Assembly: GCA_013398955.1 (NCBI GenBank)
Contig: VWPU01004130.1
Location: 372,001 to 436,000, forward strand
Direction of reading: 5' to 3'
Length of the DNA: 64,000 nt
DNA from: Callaeas wilsoni
Lineage: Eukaryota; Chordata; Aves; Passeriformes; Callaeidae
A program made the translations under genes and the position numbers. The first letter of the stretch is position 1. Each line of letters begins with the position of its first letter. Below the pieces are notes generated by a model. It made no database searches. It worked only from the letters and a program-made list of their open reading frames with translations, and was not told the origin of the DNA. Positions 46,929 through 59,400 of the stretch are shown here, piece after piece.

Positions 46929-48061
46929 CCAAATTAAAATAACTGTCAGTCTAGCTATTGCAAATATATACACATATTCCTATGTGCTGTTCATGCAAAC
47001 CAATTAAGATCTTCCATAAACTATTGAAAACAGCCATATTTAGCTTTTGCAGAATTCAGAGAAAAGGAATGGCCTTTCAGAGCCTTTGCCACCACACGGA
47101 TCTCACTAAAAATGGAGTTCTAGTGTTTAAAGGAAACCTTACAACAGCCCCAGGATTTTCAGTAATATACTGGGGGAGGCATTGTTCATATACAGACCTG
47201 ATCTCTGTGAACAGTAACGGTTCCAGGCTAATAATGAAATAATCCATTTTTAGTAGATGAAAGAAGAGGGATCAGAAAAGTAACTTGATCTGTGGGTAAT
47301 AATGGTGCCAAAAGCTTATAATGGAAAATATCTAAAGAATCCGAGACTCTGTTTGAGAGATATGAATGATTTCTTTTTTCTTGCGAAAAGTGTATGAAGA
47401 ACTTGAGAAGAAGTGCCTGAGTGAATTTTATGAGAAAAAGCTCTGTTTGAGGGAGAAAGGGGCAGTGTCGAGTTGCAGCCCAAACACAGGCCAGCCTTAC
47501 GTAACAGGAGGCACAGCTGAAAGATGCGCCGACGCTTGCACTTGATGCACTTGCTCTTTGACTTTTTTTTTCTTTCTCCTTCTCCTTTCATTTTCTGCTC
47601 TCCCAAAACCAAAGTTTATAAATCAGCAGGAAAAAGTCCCTGTGTCCAATTTTCCGTCTATTAACACGCTCCATGATTCATACCCTAATGATCATTCAGC
47701 AGCAAGAAAATATGGGGTAAAATCACTAAAATCAACAGAACACTTGCTGTTTATTTCAACACGGTCAGGGTTTTGCCATTCCTGCCCAAATACTTTGATT
47801 GGGCAGTCAAACTAAATTTAATACAGATACATCACCACTGTGCGCTGCTTGGCTTAGCTCACTTGTGCAAACAATCCTTACTCAGACAACCAGCCCTAAT
47901 AACATCCCAGAACCTCTCCACAGAGGAAGGCTGGCAGGACCCTCCCCTCCATCTGTGGAAGTTTTGGAACTACAGCGTTGAATTCTGAAACACAGTCAGG
48001 ATTTAGCCAGAAATAATGCTCTTGTACAATAGTATTCTTTGAAGTTCTTACAGGTATCAGC
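46929..48061. other. Unique intron sequence, no gene seen
   Basis: No feature recognised beyond a T-rich run near 47563-47590. Confidence 0.2.
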
Positions 48062-48145
48062 CTACCTATCCCTGTTTTACAGTTGGGTAAGATGAGGCAC
48101 CAAGGGGCAAATATTGCCCGTGGTTATGCAGCAGATCGGTGCTCA
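48062..48145 (-). mobile_element. MIR-like SINE fragment
   Basis: 'ctatccctgttttacagttg', 'gatgaggcaccaaggggcaa' and 'attgcccgtggttatgcagc' follow the reverse complement of the MIR/core-SINE consensus (cccattttacagatgagg ... gaggcacagagagg ... ttgcccaaggtcacacagc). Only the internal 85 bases or so survive. Confidence 0.65.
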
Positions 48146-51100
48146 CCCTGTGCTCTCAGCAATGCTGTGCTGTCTGTCTGGATGAGGCAGACATGGGAAT
48201 GAGAAGGAAAATCAGGAAGGTGGGTTTAGAGCAGGTAAAACGGCCCTTTTGGCCATTCCCTCCATTGAAATCCTTTTATTTTCTGCAGTTTCATCCATCG
48301 CATGGCAGGTATAACATCCAACTCCCCCTCAGTCATCCTGGGCACGTGGGTACTGGGTACCAGCAAGTAAATAATGACATTGTGGGTATTTCTCTAGCAC
48401 AATCACTTAAAGTGTTTTGCAAAATTCAGCCTTTCTCTCTCTAGTTGTACACACATAAACCTCCCTACTCTGTGTGTGAGTGCATGTGTAATTCAGATAA
48501 ATCATTGGATTTCAATGACTACTGGGCTGAGATTGAAATAAGAAATAGCTTGTTGATTACTAAGGCGATTAAAAGGATCATCTTATTGATTCCCACCCAG
48601 CCAGGCACAGACCTCAGTAATGAACATCGACTGGTTTAATAAGGGAAAAGGCAAGATTTACTGGATGCATGTGCTTTTCATTAGAGTGAGCTGAAAGGAA
48701 ATAAAAAATGCTGACCTCCCCAGTCATGGGCCACTGTGCCTCTTACTCTAACGAGTGCAGCTAGTACAGGAAAGTAATAGCAAGCAGTATGTGACTGCAC
48801 AGGGGCAATACTAATAAAATTATTGAAACTAAAGTACCAGAAATTAAATTATTTTCTTCCATCTTTCCCTCTTTTTGTACTGATTTCCATTCCCTTTGCT
48901 TAGAGCACAAGAATTTGGATGTCCATTAAAAATGAAAGCTGACTATGTTTTTAAAAATCAGAGGCAAGGTCTCCTTCCGTTGTAGATCTGTTGGGAGATA
49001 TGAGATGCCTGTAAGCAGCTCATCCATCTGGGTTCATACCAGGAGCAAATGAATCTCTGAAAGATAAGCTTGAGGTTAAAAAGGCATCAGCATGGATGTT
49101 TGTGTTATACAGGAGTTCAGACATCAGTCCTACTTGTTCTTGTAACAATCGACAGCTCTGTGAATGTCTCCTTCAGAAAGACTTTCATTTCTCAGCCTGA
49201 ATCAGGTACAACTGCAGGTACTTTGTACAGGTGATGGGCAAATTTCTCTTCCCAACCATCACCAACAGTAGCTGATTTTACAGGAAAACAAATAACCATA
49301 TTTTCACATGTGTAAATCATACCTCAGAAAATTTACACCCCTGTCAGAGAACTCATACTTGAATCTAACTCCTACACTGATGTGTAACCTCCTCAAAATC
49401 CAAGGCAGGGAGGTCAGTAGAGTACAGGAACCAGGCTGTGCAGGAAAGATCTTGTTTCTAGAAGAGAGGAAGTGGGTCTCTGAGGATTAGAGACGATGTG
49501 GGCTGCTGAGAGAGACAAGACTTTCAAATAAACATCCCTTCATATCATCCCCTGATTCACAGAGCCCACAGTGCTGCTGAATCACAGGGATTTTTACAAA
49601 TAATCAAATACCTTGCATATCACATATATGAAACATGATGTTCTTACTTGGTAGCCCCAAGGAGAGTATTCCTTTCTAAAACAGCACAGTGTGTGTTTTC
49701 TTTGCCTGCTTACACAGTGAATGATGAGGAAATGACAAAATTTAGTATTGTGACCACTTTTCATTCTGCATGAGAAATGCAGGTTTCCTGGAGCATTTAA
49801 AACCAGAGGGGCCAAAGTCTGCTTAGATCTGCAAAGTCTGCAAATCCAAAGTACCTCCACTAACCCTAGTAGTGTTACGCAAGACCTGCCACCATGTCCT
49901 ATTTTAAGGGAAGGGGGGAGAGTCCCTGTTAGTAAATGAATTTTCCTGTAACTTAAGGAATTGGTACAATACTCACAGCTACATCTGTGTCTCTGTGAGG
50001 GGCTCCTTGTCACTGCATCCTTTCAACATCACAGGAACGTGGCTGATCTTCTTTCGGTTTAATGTCTTTCTAGTATTGTCAATGACCGTAGGACGGTACC
50101 GAGGCAACTTCATTAAAGTCCCTTCCTGCCAATGTGTCCTACTAGAGTGGTTTTCTCTGCTTGGTCGTCTTGCCTGCTGCACCTGGTGAGCTCAGTTCTG
50201 CCTCCAGGGAGCACAGGCAGAGTCCCAGCTGGTTTGGGTGTCTTGACTTGGTGGCCCAGGAATCAGCAGCTCTTTACGAGTGGGGTGCAAAACATTTCAT
50301 TCTCTCTCAGCTGAAAGCCTTCGGGTAACAGCTCAGCAGGAGTTTGGAGAATCAGCCTCCTAAAGAACCAAGATGCTGATAAGCGATATCCTGCCTTCAG
50401 GCAGATGCTCCCAGCTCCCAGGAACTGCTGAGCTCCAGATTCAGCAAGAACCGGTGACACTGACATGACATTCAGGTGAGAGAGGCCACCGTTGAGGGCA
50501 TGAAATATGCCTCATAAGTGATATCTCCTCGGGAGCTGAGAGCCCTTGTCCTCGCAGGGACGTGTCCCTCAGGCCATCGCAGTGCCTGGCCTGGAGCCAG
50601 CCCTGCCAGTGCCACTCAAGCCCCAGAGCATCCAGTCCCTGTGCCGAAACTGCAGCGCTGAACGCGGCTCCTCCAAGTGCCGTTTCCCTCTCGGCTCCGC
50701 CGTGTCCCCAGTTCTCCCCGACACAGGTTGATGGCTGGGTTGGATAAATGGCTGTAGCACAAGATTATGAACCAGTGGCATGAAAAGTTGTTTCAGGAGC
50801 TGTGAAATGCTGCCTGCACAGGAAGCCTCTCAGGTGCTAATATTAAACAAGTCCAAGCACTCCAAAGCCCTTTGTGAACACCTTTCTCTCTGCTTATGAA
50901 TGCCCTCTCTAAATCTAACTCGGAATAGTCAAGTCAGAAATAAAATGCAGCTGAAGGGCTCCAGAAGCACTGAGAAAGGATTTCAACTCAAAAGAAATGG
51001 CTGAGCTTCCAGTCACACCAACCATCTGTCTGGTATCTCTGGCCAAAACCTACCAGAGCCCTGCCAGAAGGGACGGGGGTCTCTCACCTTAAGTCCTACC

Positions 51101-52019
51101 AAGTCCTACCTTCATCCCTTTCCCAGAAACCAAAGATGGCATTTCCAGTCCTGGATACAAACTAGTGATTTTAGAAATGTTGTACATTATGCTGAAGACT
51201 GGAAAAAAGCCCACATTGTCCAGGCAGACGTTTTCCTAGAGCCGATTTCCCCTGTCTGTCTACTTCCACCCAAGAGGTGCCAGCAGTCAGAGCTTCCCCT
51301 TCCAAAGCTGGCGGTGCCAACTTCCAGCTGAGGTCAGAGTTAAGGTTTGTTCCCTTTGCAGAGGAATTTGAGCATGTGTTAGGTTTCTTGGATGCTGGAA
51401 ACGCGAAGAGTTTCTTGTGGAGGCTGTTTCTCGGTGTGATTGCTTGCTATAATGTGTGGGCACAAAGGGGTGTCCAAAGCTCTCCTTAGCCAAATATTTC
51501 CCTGCATTTTAAGATTTGCATGGGTGGGTTTTGTACTTAAGCAGCCTTTAATGTATTCAAAAAAAGGTTTGGTTGGTGGCTTACATAATCGTGTTGAATC
51601 TGACCCAGACGTGTTGTCACAGCACTGCTGTCAGAGAGAGTGAGCTGTCAGATTGAAATATTCACTTGTAATGTAGGTTATTGGGCCCCTTCTTTCCAAA
51701 GTGCACCCGGCAGAAAGGCAGGAGTGGTAGGAACTGGAATTACAGAGCTCTCCAGCAAGGTTAAATCTTCTCAAGTCACTGCCTTATAATTTCCGGGTAA
51801 ACTTTGTTCTGTTTCAGCACCAGATTCCAGCTGATTGGGTTTTTTTCACTGTTCTTCACTGCAATCATGGTTAGAGGTTGTAACTTCACCAAGTGGTCTG
51901 CAATTCTAGGTATTTACTGGAAGTATGCCCAAATAGGAAGTAAAAGCATTCAAGGACTCAGGCTGTCTGCAGTCAGCCTTACAACACAGAGCACTGCACT
52001 ATCAGGCACTATCATTACA
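48146..52019. other. Unique intron sequence, no gene seen
   Basis: No exon is recognised. The stretch 48480-48640 is AT-leaning with ATAAATCATTGG and GCGATTAAAAGG words. The stretch 50540-50730 is GC-raised with about 9 CpGs. A 10-base direct repeat AAGTCCTACC occurs twice at about 51091-51111. Confidence 0.25.
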
Positions 52020-52520
52020 TAGTTGATCTCTAATTAAAACCTTAAATATCAGAGACCATATAAAGGGCTGACCTTTTCCACTGAGAAAAGACTCATTGTT
52101 CTTTGTTGCTAAAGATATATGAGGTATCTTTAAAGATGTAACCTTGCTCATTCCAGGACACTTTTTTAAAAAGATTCTGCTCTAGTCATTAATAAGAAGT
52201 TCGAGTAGCTAAAAAAAAACATTTTATATCACATCACGGCAGTTACATATGTTTGAAGACATTTTACTGTGTATTTCTTAGCTATTGAAACTTGAATTTT
52301 TATTATGCATCATCTCATTTTTTAAATCAATTTGGGTATCAGAGACCAAAAATGTTAAGTTGTCTTGGAGAGTATTATTTCTCAATCAAAGAATGTAATG
52401 ACTTCCCATGGATAAATCTTGCACTTGCCATGTGTAGTCTTCATTTCGTAACATGGTGATCCCACAGTGTTGTGACTGCTTGATACAGTATATCACATAA
52501 TATATCTGCTGCTCAGATTC
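52020..52520. other. AT-rich unique block
   Basis: Repeat-free and ORF-free, with low GC and CpG content. Possibly regulatory; nothing specific is visible. Confidence 0.2.
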
Positions 52521-55500
52521 CCATTACAGAGGGAGAAACAAGTGGGATTGGAACGTGAGAGCAGAACCCTTCAGATCAAAGCAAAATGCAAAATGGTGAG
52601 AAGTAAAAAAAGGCTGTGGAAAAGCCACATTATCAGCACCTTGAATTCTCCCCAGGTTCAGGTGACACAGGTAGAAAACCAGCTTAATTTCTGCCCTATC
52701 AAAATACACTCTTTTGATCAGAGGAGAGGGAGGTTAGGAAAGGAAGTTAGTTTGTTGAGAAGACAAGGCATCTGTGGAAGATATAAATCTGAACCAAAAA
52801 AATGTGTTCTTATCCTCAGCTGGAGTGATGTCTGCAGCCTCAGCTCCCCAGGCTCCCGACTGCTCTGGCTGCATTTAATGTTCTTTGCACCAGCTCCAAG
52901 GCAGCTCCTCTCCTGTGCAGGCGGTGTGGGGCTCTCTCCCCTTGCACACATCACAAACACTGGCTGTTTGGAAAAGTTTAGCTAAGCCAAAACTCTTCAT
53001 TTGAAGCTTCATCCGCAGGGAGGGCTCCAACAGTTCCATCAAAGGCAGAGAAAGGGTCCCAAACTTCCCACCATGAGTGTGTTGTAAAGGCTCCAGGAGG
53101 TGCCTGATAGCCATCGATTCTGGTTTGTGTTTGTACACACACAGCTGTCTGAGTTTGTTTCAGTTTGGTACTTCTTCTGCTTCTGATAGATGGGGAATCT
53201 AACTCTGTCTGTAACAATGGATTTGATTGCTTAATTGAGCTTTGTGTTGGTTTTGCTCGCACGCAAGTGAGTTCACAGGAATTCAACATGTGCTCCAATA
53301 TTTCCTCCTTCTGCACAGAAGGAATAAAAGAAACTTTGCCTAAGCTGCTCAACAACTTCTCTCTTTGCTGTCTTTCCCTGGTATTCTTCAGCCTTGACAC
53401 CGCCGAGCTTATTTTGCTGACCCAGCTGTATAGTTTGATTTACAGGATGGAGAAAGATGAGGCACCAGCTTCAGTTCAGTTCTCTTCTCTGAAGCTGCCC
53501 CAGCTCACACCACTCAGTTCATTTTTACTCAGCACCTCATTCTCATGAAATCTGCTTTGAGTTAATCTGGGCAATATGTCCGATACTGGTCCTCACTTAC
53601 TAATTCAGCTTCATTCTTTGAATTAAATACTGCAGGGCAGAACTGATTATAAATGGTTGAGGCCACTTGCATCAGATAACTGCCTGGCAACTGAACAGTC
53701 TCTCCTAGGATTCGTATTCCACGGGCAATGGTGTGTTCTGTCATGAGAAGCAACATTTGCTAAAGCCTGATCTCAGTGCCCTTTGCACGGGCAGGATGTG
53801 GAAAAGGCCATAGCCTAGCACAGAGCAGGTCTCCTGCCCTGGGATGGGACATGGGCAGTGTCTGAGCACAGCTGCTCCTCCCTGAGCCTGGAGCAGGCTG
53901 GAGGACCTGGCACCACTGCAGTGCTCTTAACGTGCAGGGACCACTCCAGTGTGCACTCACCGTCTTCGTGACATTGCCAAAGAGAACCAAAAAAAGAAAG
54001 CCATAGAAAGGCTATAAATCCCCTAAACTGGAGAAGATAAATTTGTGTGAAAAGTCATGAGGAACCTGACAGGAAAGAGTTACTTTATGCCATTTAGCGG
54101 CGAGGAAAAACAGCCTTAGGTTTTCTATTGTCTGCAGGTTTTTCTCTGTGAGAACAGAAGGTTGGGCACAAGGTGAACTGTCAGGAGGAAAAATCGAGGG
54201 AATCATAGAGAAGATGGGCCTTGTACATAATTGATCTGACAGAGTGCTGCCCACTCCATCATTGTGGCTGAAATATGCTCGGCCTCCTGCGCAATAATGC
54301 ATGCGAGTTTAGCAGCGCAAGACTTGGTCTATTAGGGAGTTTGTTTAATCAGGAATGCTCCCGTCCCTGCCAGTGCTCAGCGTCGCTTGCAAAACACGAA
54401 ATCTGTTCTCTGACTGGAAGAGAAAATTCTGCTGTGCTCAACACTTTCAGCAGCAGACATAAAAGCAGAAAGTGACTTTGAGTAAAATCGGGAGCTATTG
54501 GAAATAAGAGCAACAGCTCTACTGCCTTCAACAGGGCCAGCACTATGCTTTGTTCTCTGAAGAATTCCTTCACTGTTTCTCCCCATCAGATTTCTCTTTC
54601 CTTTTTTGATACACTTAGTGGAAGGCGTTATCATCTCATTGAATTTTGTCACAACTGTCCCAGCAATACAGAAAATCAGAAGCTCTGTGGTCCTTTATAA
54701 CTAGTTGTAAGTGCCTTTCATGTGAGGGGCAAAAGATCCCTGAGGATCAGGGATTTCAAACCTGGAGTGTTATTACAGCCACTAAATATCACGGCTTTGC
54801 TACTGCAAGATAAAGAGGCAAAGCTTAAAAGATGAAGATACACCACGCTTTGTGTGAGTTCTGATAAAAGCTGGTGATGGCGTTTTGAAGACTCTGGGTG
54901 GTCCAATCCTGCAGACTTTTTTGGGAAGCCTCTGTCCTGCCTTGCTTTGAGACAAATGTGGATGAGTGGGCAAATGCTGCAAAGTGCCAGCAGTTCTCTG
55001 GGAGCAGAGAGCTCCTGGACCCTGAGGTGCTCGGTGGGACTCGGCTCCGCACTGGCTCAGGCTGCACGGGGGATGCAGATCCTGCTTGCTGTCCTCAAAA
55101 ACACAGAGCTCAAGAGCTATGGAGGGACCACAGAAATTTCCCTGCACCATGACCTCCGTCACCTCCTGCTGAGGCCACAGAGCAAGTGCTGGATGTTATC
55201 CCTTCCAGCCCATCCTATCGTGGATAAATCAAGCCACCAGCCCAGCAATATTGCAAAAGGGTCAACACAAGCAATTTTCTAAAAACTGTGCTGACATCAC
55301 CAGAAATTTTATTTAAATCCTTACTATTTCCAGCTAAAAAATCCATCATCATTATGAAAATGACTAGTATCAGACCCCAGAATAATCTTTTCAGAAAGGA
55401 TCACTCCTGATGTTTAAACCGATTGTGATTTATTTTACCTCTTAGATCTTTCCTCTGGCTAATGTAGGCAAGAACTGCAATCACCAACTCCAAACTCAGT

Positions 55501-55539
55501 AATTTTGCCTAAAAACATTTGACAAAAAAGGGGTTAATG
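52521..55539. other. Unique intron sequence, no gene seen
   Basis: A 147-codon + frame at 52542-52985 and overlapping minus-strand frames show no recognisable domain. No repeats were found. Confidence 0.25.
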
Positions 55540-56100
55540 ATTTCCATGCAGGGTGAAGCTATCAGGAATTAGTGCTGCGGAGTGTAGAACATTCACTTTT
55601 ACAGTAGGTGGTGTTCTTGTTACACTTTCATACATGCCAGGCTAATTAACTGTCTTAAAGACCACATCATTAAATTATTTCCCCTGCTTAAAACGCTGCA
55701 ATGTTTAACGTACCCCAGCAATTCAATTATGTTTAAAACAATAACCTAAGGATGAACTACTATGGGGTGGCATTTAGAGGAAATTTCACGCTTTACCTCA
55801 AACGCAGGTAAAACACAAGAGCAAAAATAGGATTTGAATTCCAAAATAGCTGTTTGAGAAAAATCTTCCACAAAAGCTTGTAAATGGAGCTAATTATTAT
55901 AATGTCGATGATTCATTTTGCTTTTACTCTCTTTCGTAAAAGTTCAAAGACTTGAAAGAGTTTTGGTTTTCCTTCAATCCTTAAGATATGCCTGTACCAT
56001 TGTATAACATATTTCTATTTTTTTTTTGCTTTACCTTCTTTCCCTGATGCAGTTTCTATTATTTTAAGAAAAAAGCTTGCAGCTTAATTAAGTCTAACAA
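55540..56100. other. AT-rich enhancer-like block next to a CpG-rich patch
   Basis: It contains GGAGCTAATTATTATAATG, GATGATTCATTTTG, GGCTAATTAAC and CAATTATG, with no repeat and no ORF. It immediately precedes the CpG-rich patch at 56155. Candidate conserved element. Confidence 0.33.
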
Positions 56101-56154
56101 GTTGGAAGGGGGGTGAGGTCCTGATGGTGTATTTCAGATGCTCTGTTAGGGAGG

Positions 56155-56460
56155 CCAGACGCAGATGCCTCTGCTGCACCCCTAATCAAACCAGCTCACG
56201 TTCGTTAATGAGAAGCGGCTGCATTCTGGCTCTGCCACCTTCCACACCAGCATCATTTCCAGGCACCAGCGATGCATCTCAGTGTGGCAGAACGAGTGCA
56301 GGGCGAGCAGGCTCACGAAGGACACGGCGCTGCTCCCGCCTGGCTCGCTGTCGCCAGGAGTGCAGGGAATGTCCTCTGTGCCGGGGACCGCGAGCAGCCG
56401 GCTCAGCCGCAAGGGTAGGAGCAGCTTCTACATCGGAACCTTGTGTCGTTCTGGACCTGT
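56155..56460. promoter_or_regulatory. CpG-rich patch, candidate promoter or exon
   Basis: I count about 20 CpGs in 300 bases, concentrated at 56280-56420. ORFs run through it on both strands (56124-56510 on +, 56182-56412 on -), expected where GC-rich sequence lacks stops. The + frame is Arg/Cys-rich and matches nothing I know. It could be a promoter of a non-coding RNA or a GC-rich enhancer. Confidence 0.4.
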
Positions 56461-59400
56461 GTAAAAACAGGGCTCAAATGGACAAGAAGAGCATTTTGGA
56501 GCACACCTGAGCCCAAAAACAGCCAGCCTCTCCTCTACAATCTTTGCATAGTATTTAAGAAATACTGATCCCTGATATTAGGGAATCAAGCTCAAAAACA
56601 CTTAAAAGCCTTGTTGATACTTGATGTAGAAAGCTGTGTTCTACAACAAGCATTTTTTTTTCACAAACTAATCAAATTAGTTTTTAAACCTTACTAGGCA
56701 CATTTCAGGTCAATATACAGATTTTGCTGTTAGAGTTGAGACAGCACCCAGTTAAAATGCAAATCATCAACCCAAAAATTTGCACTGCATTCATCTTCAT
56801 CTTCTGTCCTTTCAATAGGAATGTCAGTCATCTGAATAGCTTTGGTACCACTCCATATGTGGGAGATGCCCAAAACCTATTCCATTTTCTAAAGCCTTGT
56901 GCCAAGCCATGTGAGGGTAAGCAGGATCTTAAAGATAAAACTTGCTGAAGCCTAACTCGGGTAATAAACCACAGTGAGGACATGTGGGAACCACAACCAC
57001 ATAGAGAAGCCAGAACTCAGAGTTGTTGCTTACAATGACCAAAGCTGTAGCTCCCATTTGACCAAAATACTCATATCCAGCACAACATGATAGATTTCGT
57101 TTTGAATGAGTGAGAGAAGTTAGGTGTGGTGACTTACGGCAGTGTAATCAGTCATGTGACAGACAATGCAGTCGGCACCTGGCTGGACAATCTCACTTCC
57201 CTGTGTGATGCCATCATGCAGGGAGACATGTCATTGTCATGTCAGGGAGAGAGACCGGGCTCTGTCTTGTGGTGGACACTTCAGGTGATGCAAGGTAGAA
57301 GATCACTGTGCTCATGGAAAATGGGGTCTGTAAACAAGCTGGGGCCACCAAGAAATTTATCTTCTTTGCACACTTGATGATCTTTCCCGGTGGACTGAAT
57401 CCAGCCTTTAGGGCATAAACTGGCTATTCCTAATCTAAGGGAAATGAAAAGGAACTGCAGTGTCTACAGGAGACCATGAGATTTGGATTTTAGTGTGGAA
57501 GTATCAAGTTGTTCCTATGCCACTGAAAATACACTACTGCAGCCTAGAACCTCACCAGTGAGAAAACCTTCCCAGATTTTAAAGGACTAAAATTAGAATG
57601 TATTTAGTGGCAAAGTTTGGGTTGATTTCTATTGTAAGGAATCCCCTCACCATGAGGGAAGAGTGTATGCACCAGCAATTTCTCTTAAACAGTGCCTGCA
57701 GATCCCGCAGGGCCTTGCTCGTACAGCTGATACGGGCAGAGGGAGCTGCTTCTTCAGCAGCTGGGTGAATGTTCTCCTCGTGCAGGTCTGTAAGGAGGTC
57801 CATGGTCCAGGTGAACACTGATACCTGGAGACTGCACAAGTATTTTCATGCACTTCCCCAGACTTCCAGAGCAGCTGAGCAGAGAAGGAGCCCCGCGGTC
57901 ACTCCCCCTTCATGCAGTGAACCCAGGCAAGGAAATGGCCTGTCAGACAACCAGGAATTTCTTTTTAAACCAGGTCAGTTTACGCTGAGATCAGTTTTCT
58001 GATCTCTCGCTGCATAGTCGGAGAAACACCTGTGCTGACACAGGGGGAGGGAGCACAAACAACCATCTGGAGAGCACGGGGGGACAGGAAACCCATTTTG
58101 GTTGCAGAACAGGCTTCTGCCAGCTTAACTAGGCATGGAGTGGTGGCGTTAATCAAGACCTTGAAACAAGCCTCAAGGCAAACATAGCATGGCATCGGAG
58201 GGCTTAACCACAGGAGAAAATACATTGCTGACCATATGATGACCCAGAAGTCCTTAAAACATGTACATCTACACTGAGATTCCTCAATGCCGGGCTAAGG
58301 ATGCCATCAATTTTATTGGGAGCTGCTCAGGAAATTCTGATTATGTGATGGTTGGAAATAAGTAGGTCTTTGATGTGTTAATTCACAGTAATGACGTTAG
58401 AACAGAAATATCTATTTGGAACATTAATAGGTACCTGTGTTGTTTCTAAAACATGGAGCATAAGCTTTTTGTACCCTGCTTAAACCTGTGCAAAAGGTTT
58501 GGGATTAGGTGCTTGCCCTGGTGAATTCTGCAGTAAGTGCAGACACACGTAGCCATCCTCACTCCACTTGAAGTCCAGGCACGTCTATGCTATATATTGT
58601 GTTGCCTAGTCTTGCATTTGTTTCCTTCTTTTGAATTATTCCTCACAATTTTAAATTGGTTTTAATGCATTTATTTTCCATATATGTCCCTATGATTTAT
58701 TTCACATTTTATTCCAATTTTTATGCCATCATATGCTTAGACAAATCTTTTTTTTTTTAACCTTCAGTTTCTGCATCTGTTTTACAAATAAATTGCGAAT
58801 GTCAAGATCATTTCCTTTCTCAAGCATTTCCTAAACCCTAACCAGCTCAACAAGTTGCATGTAACATAAAACATACAGCAGGAACTTAACACACAGGAAT
58901 GCATATAACAATCTCTCTTTTTTCCTAATGTAGTTATGCTTACTTAAGGCATTGATTTCCTTGAAGCAGTCAATAAAATACTTCAGGTAGTAAAATATAC
59001 CCTGACTGTAATATTTTCCACTCAGTACTTCTCTTTTTCCTTGCTGAAGACTCCAGTTATTAGAAAAGTGAAGATCATAATTGTTATATATGTTTAAATG
59101 GTATCTCAAGATCTCAGCTAGACTCTGGTCTGCTCTTGACCCAGGCATTATAGATTTAGGCCATCCATAATGTGGGTATTATTCAGAATGACTCAAACCC
59201 TCACTTTCTTTGGAAAGAATTTGTCGCACTGATTTCAACCCCTCTTTTTTATAACTTAGCTGAACATCCAAAATGAGATTTTAGAGCTTTGAGAACCACT
59301 CTTTTACAAAGGCTGTTAGAAAATACCTTTAAATAAGAACAAAGCCCACTGAAATCTGGAAAGTAATTTCTCCAGAAAGAAAATACAGCCTGGATGGTAA

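Noticed and set aside
50586..50600. CTGGC-CTGGA-GCCAG, a TGGC-N5-GCCA palindrome fitting the NFI core.
   Set aside because: About one such core is expected by chance in 64 kb and the outer bases do not match.
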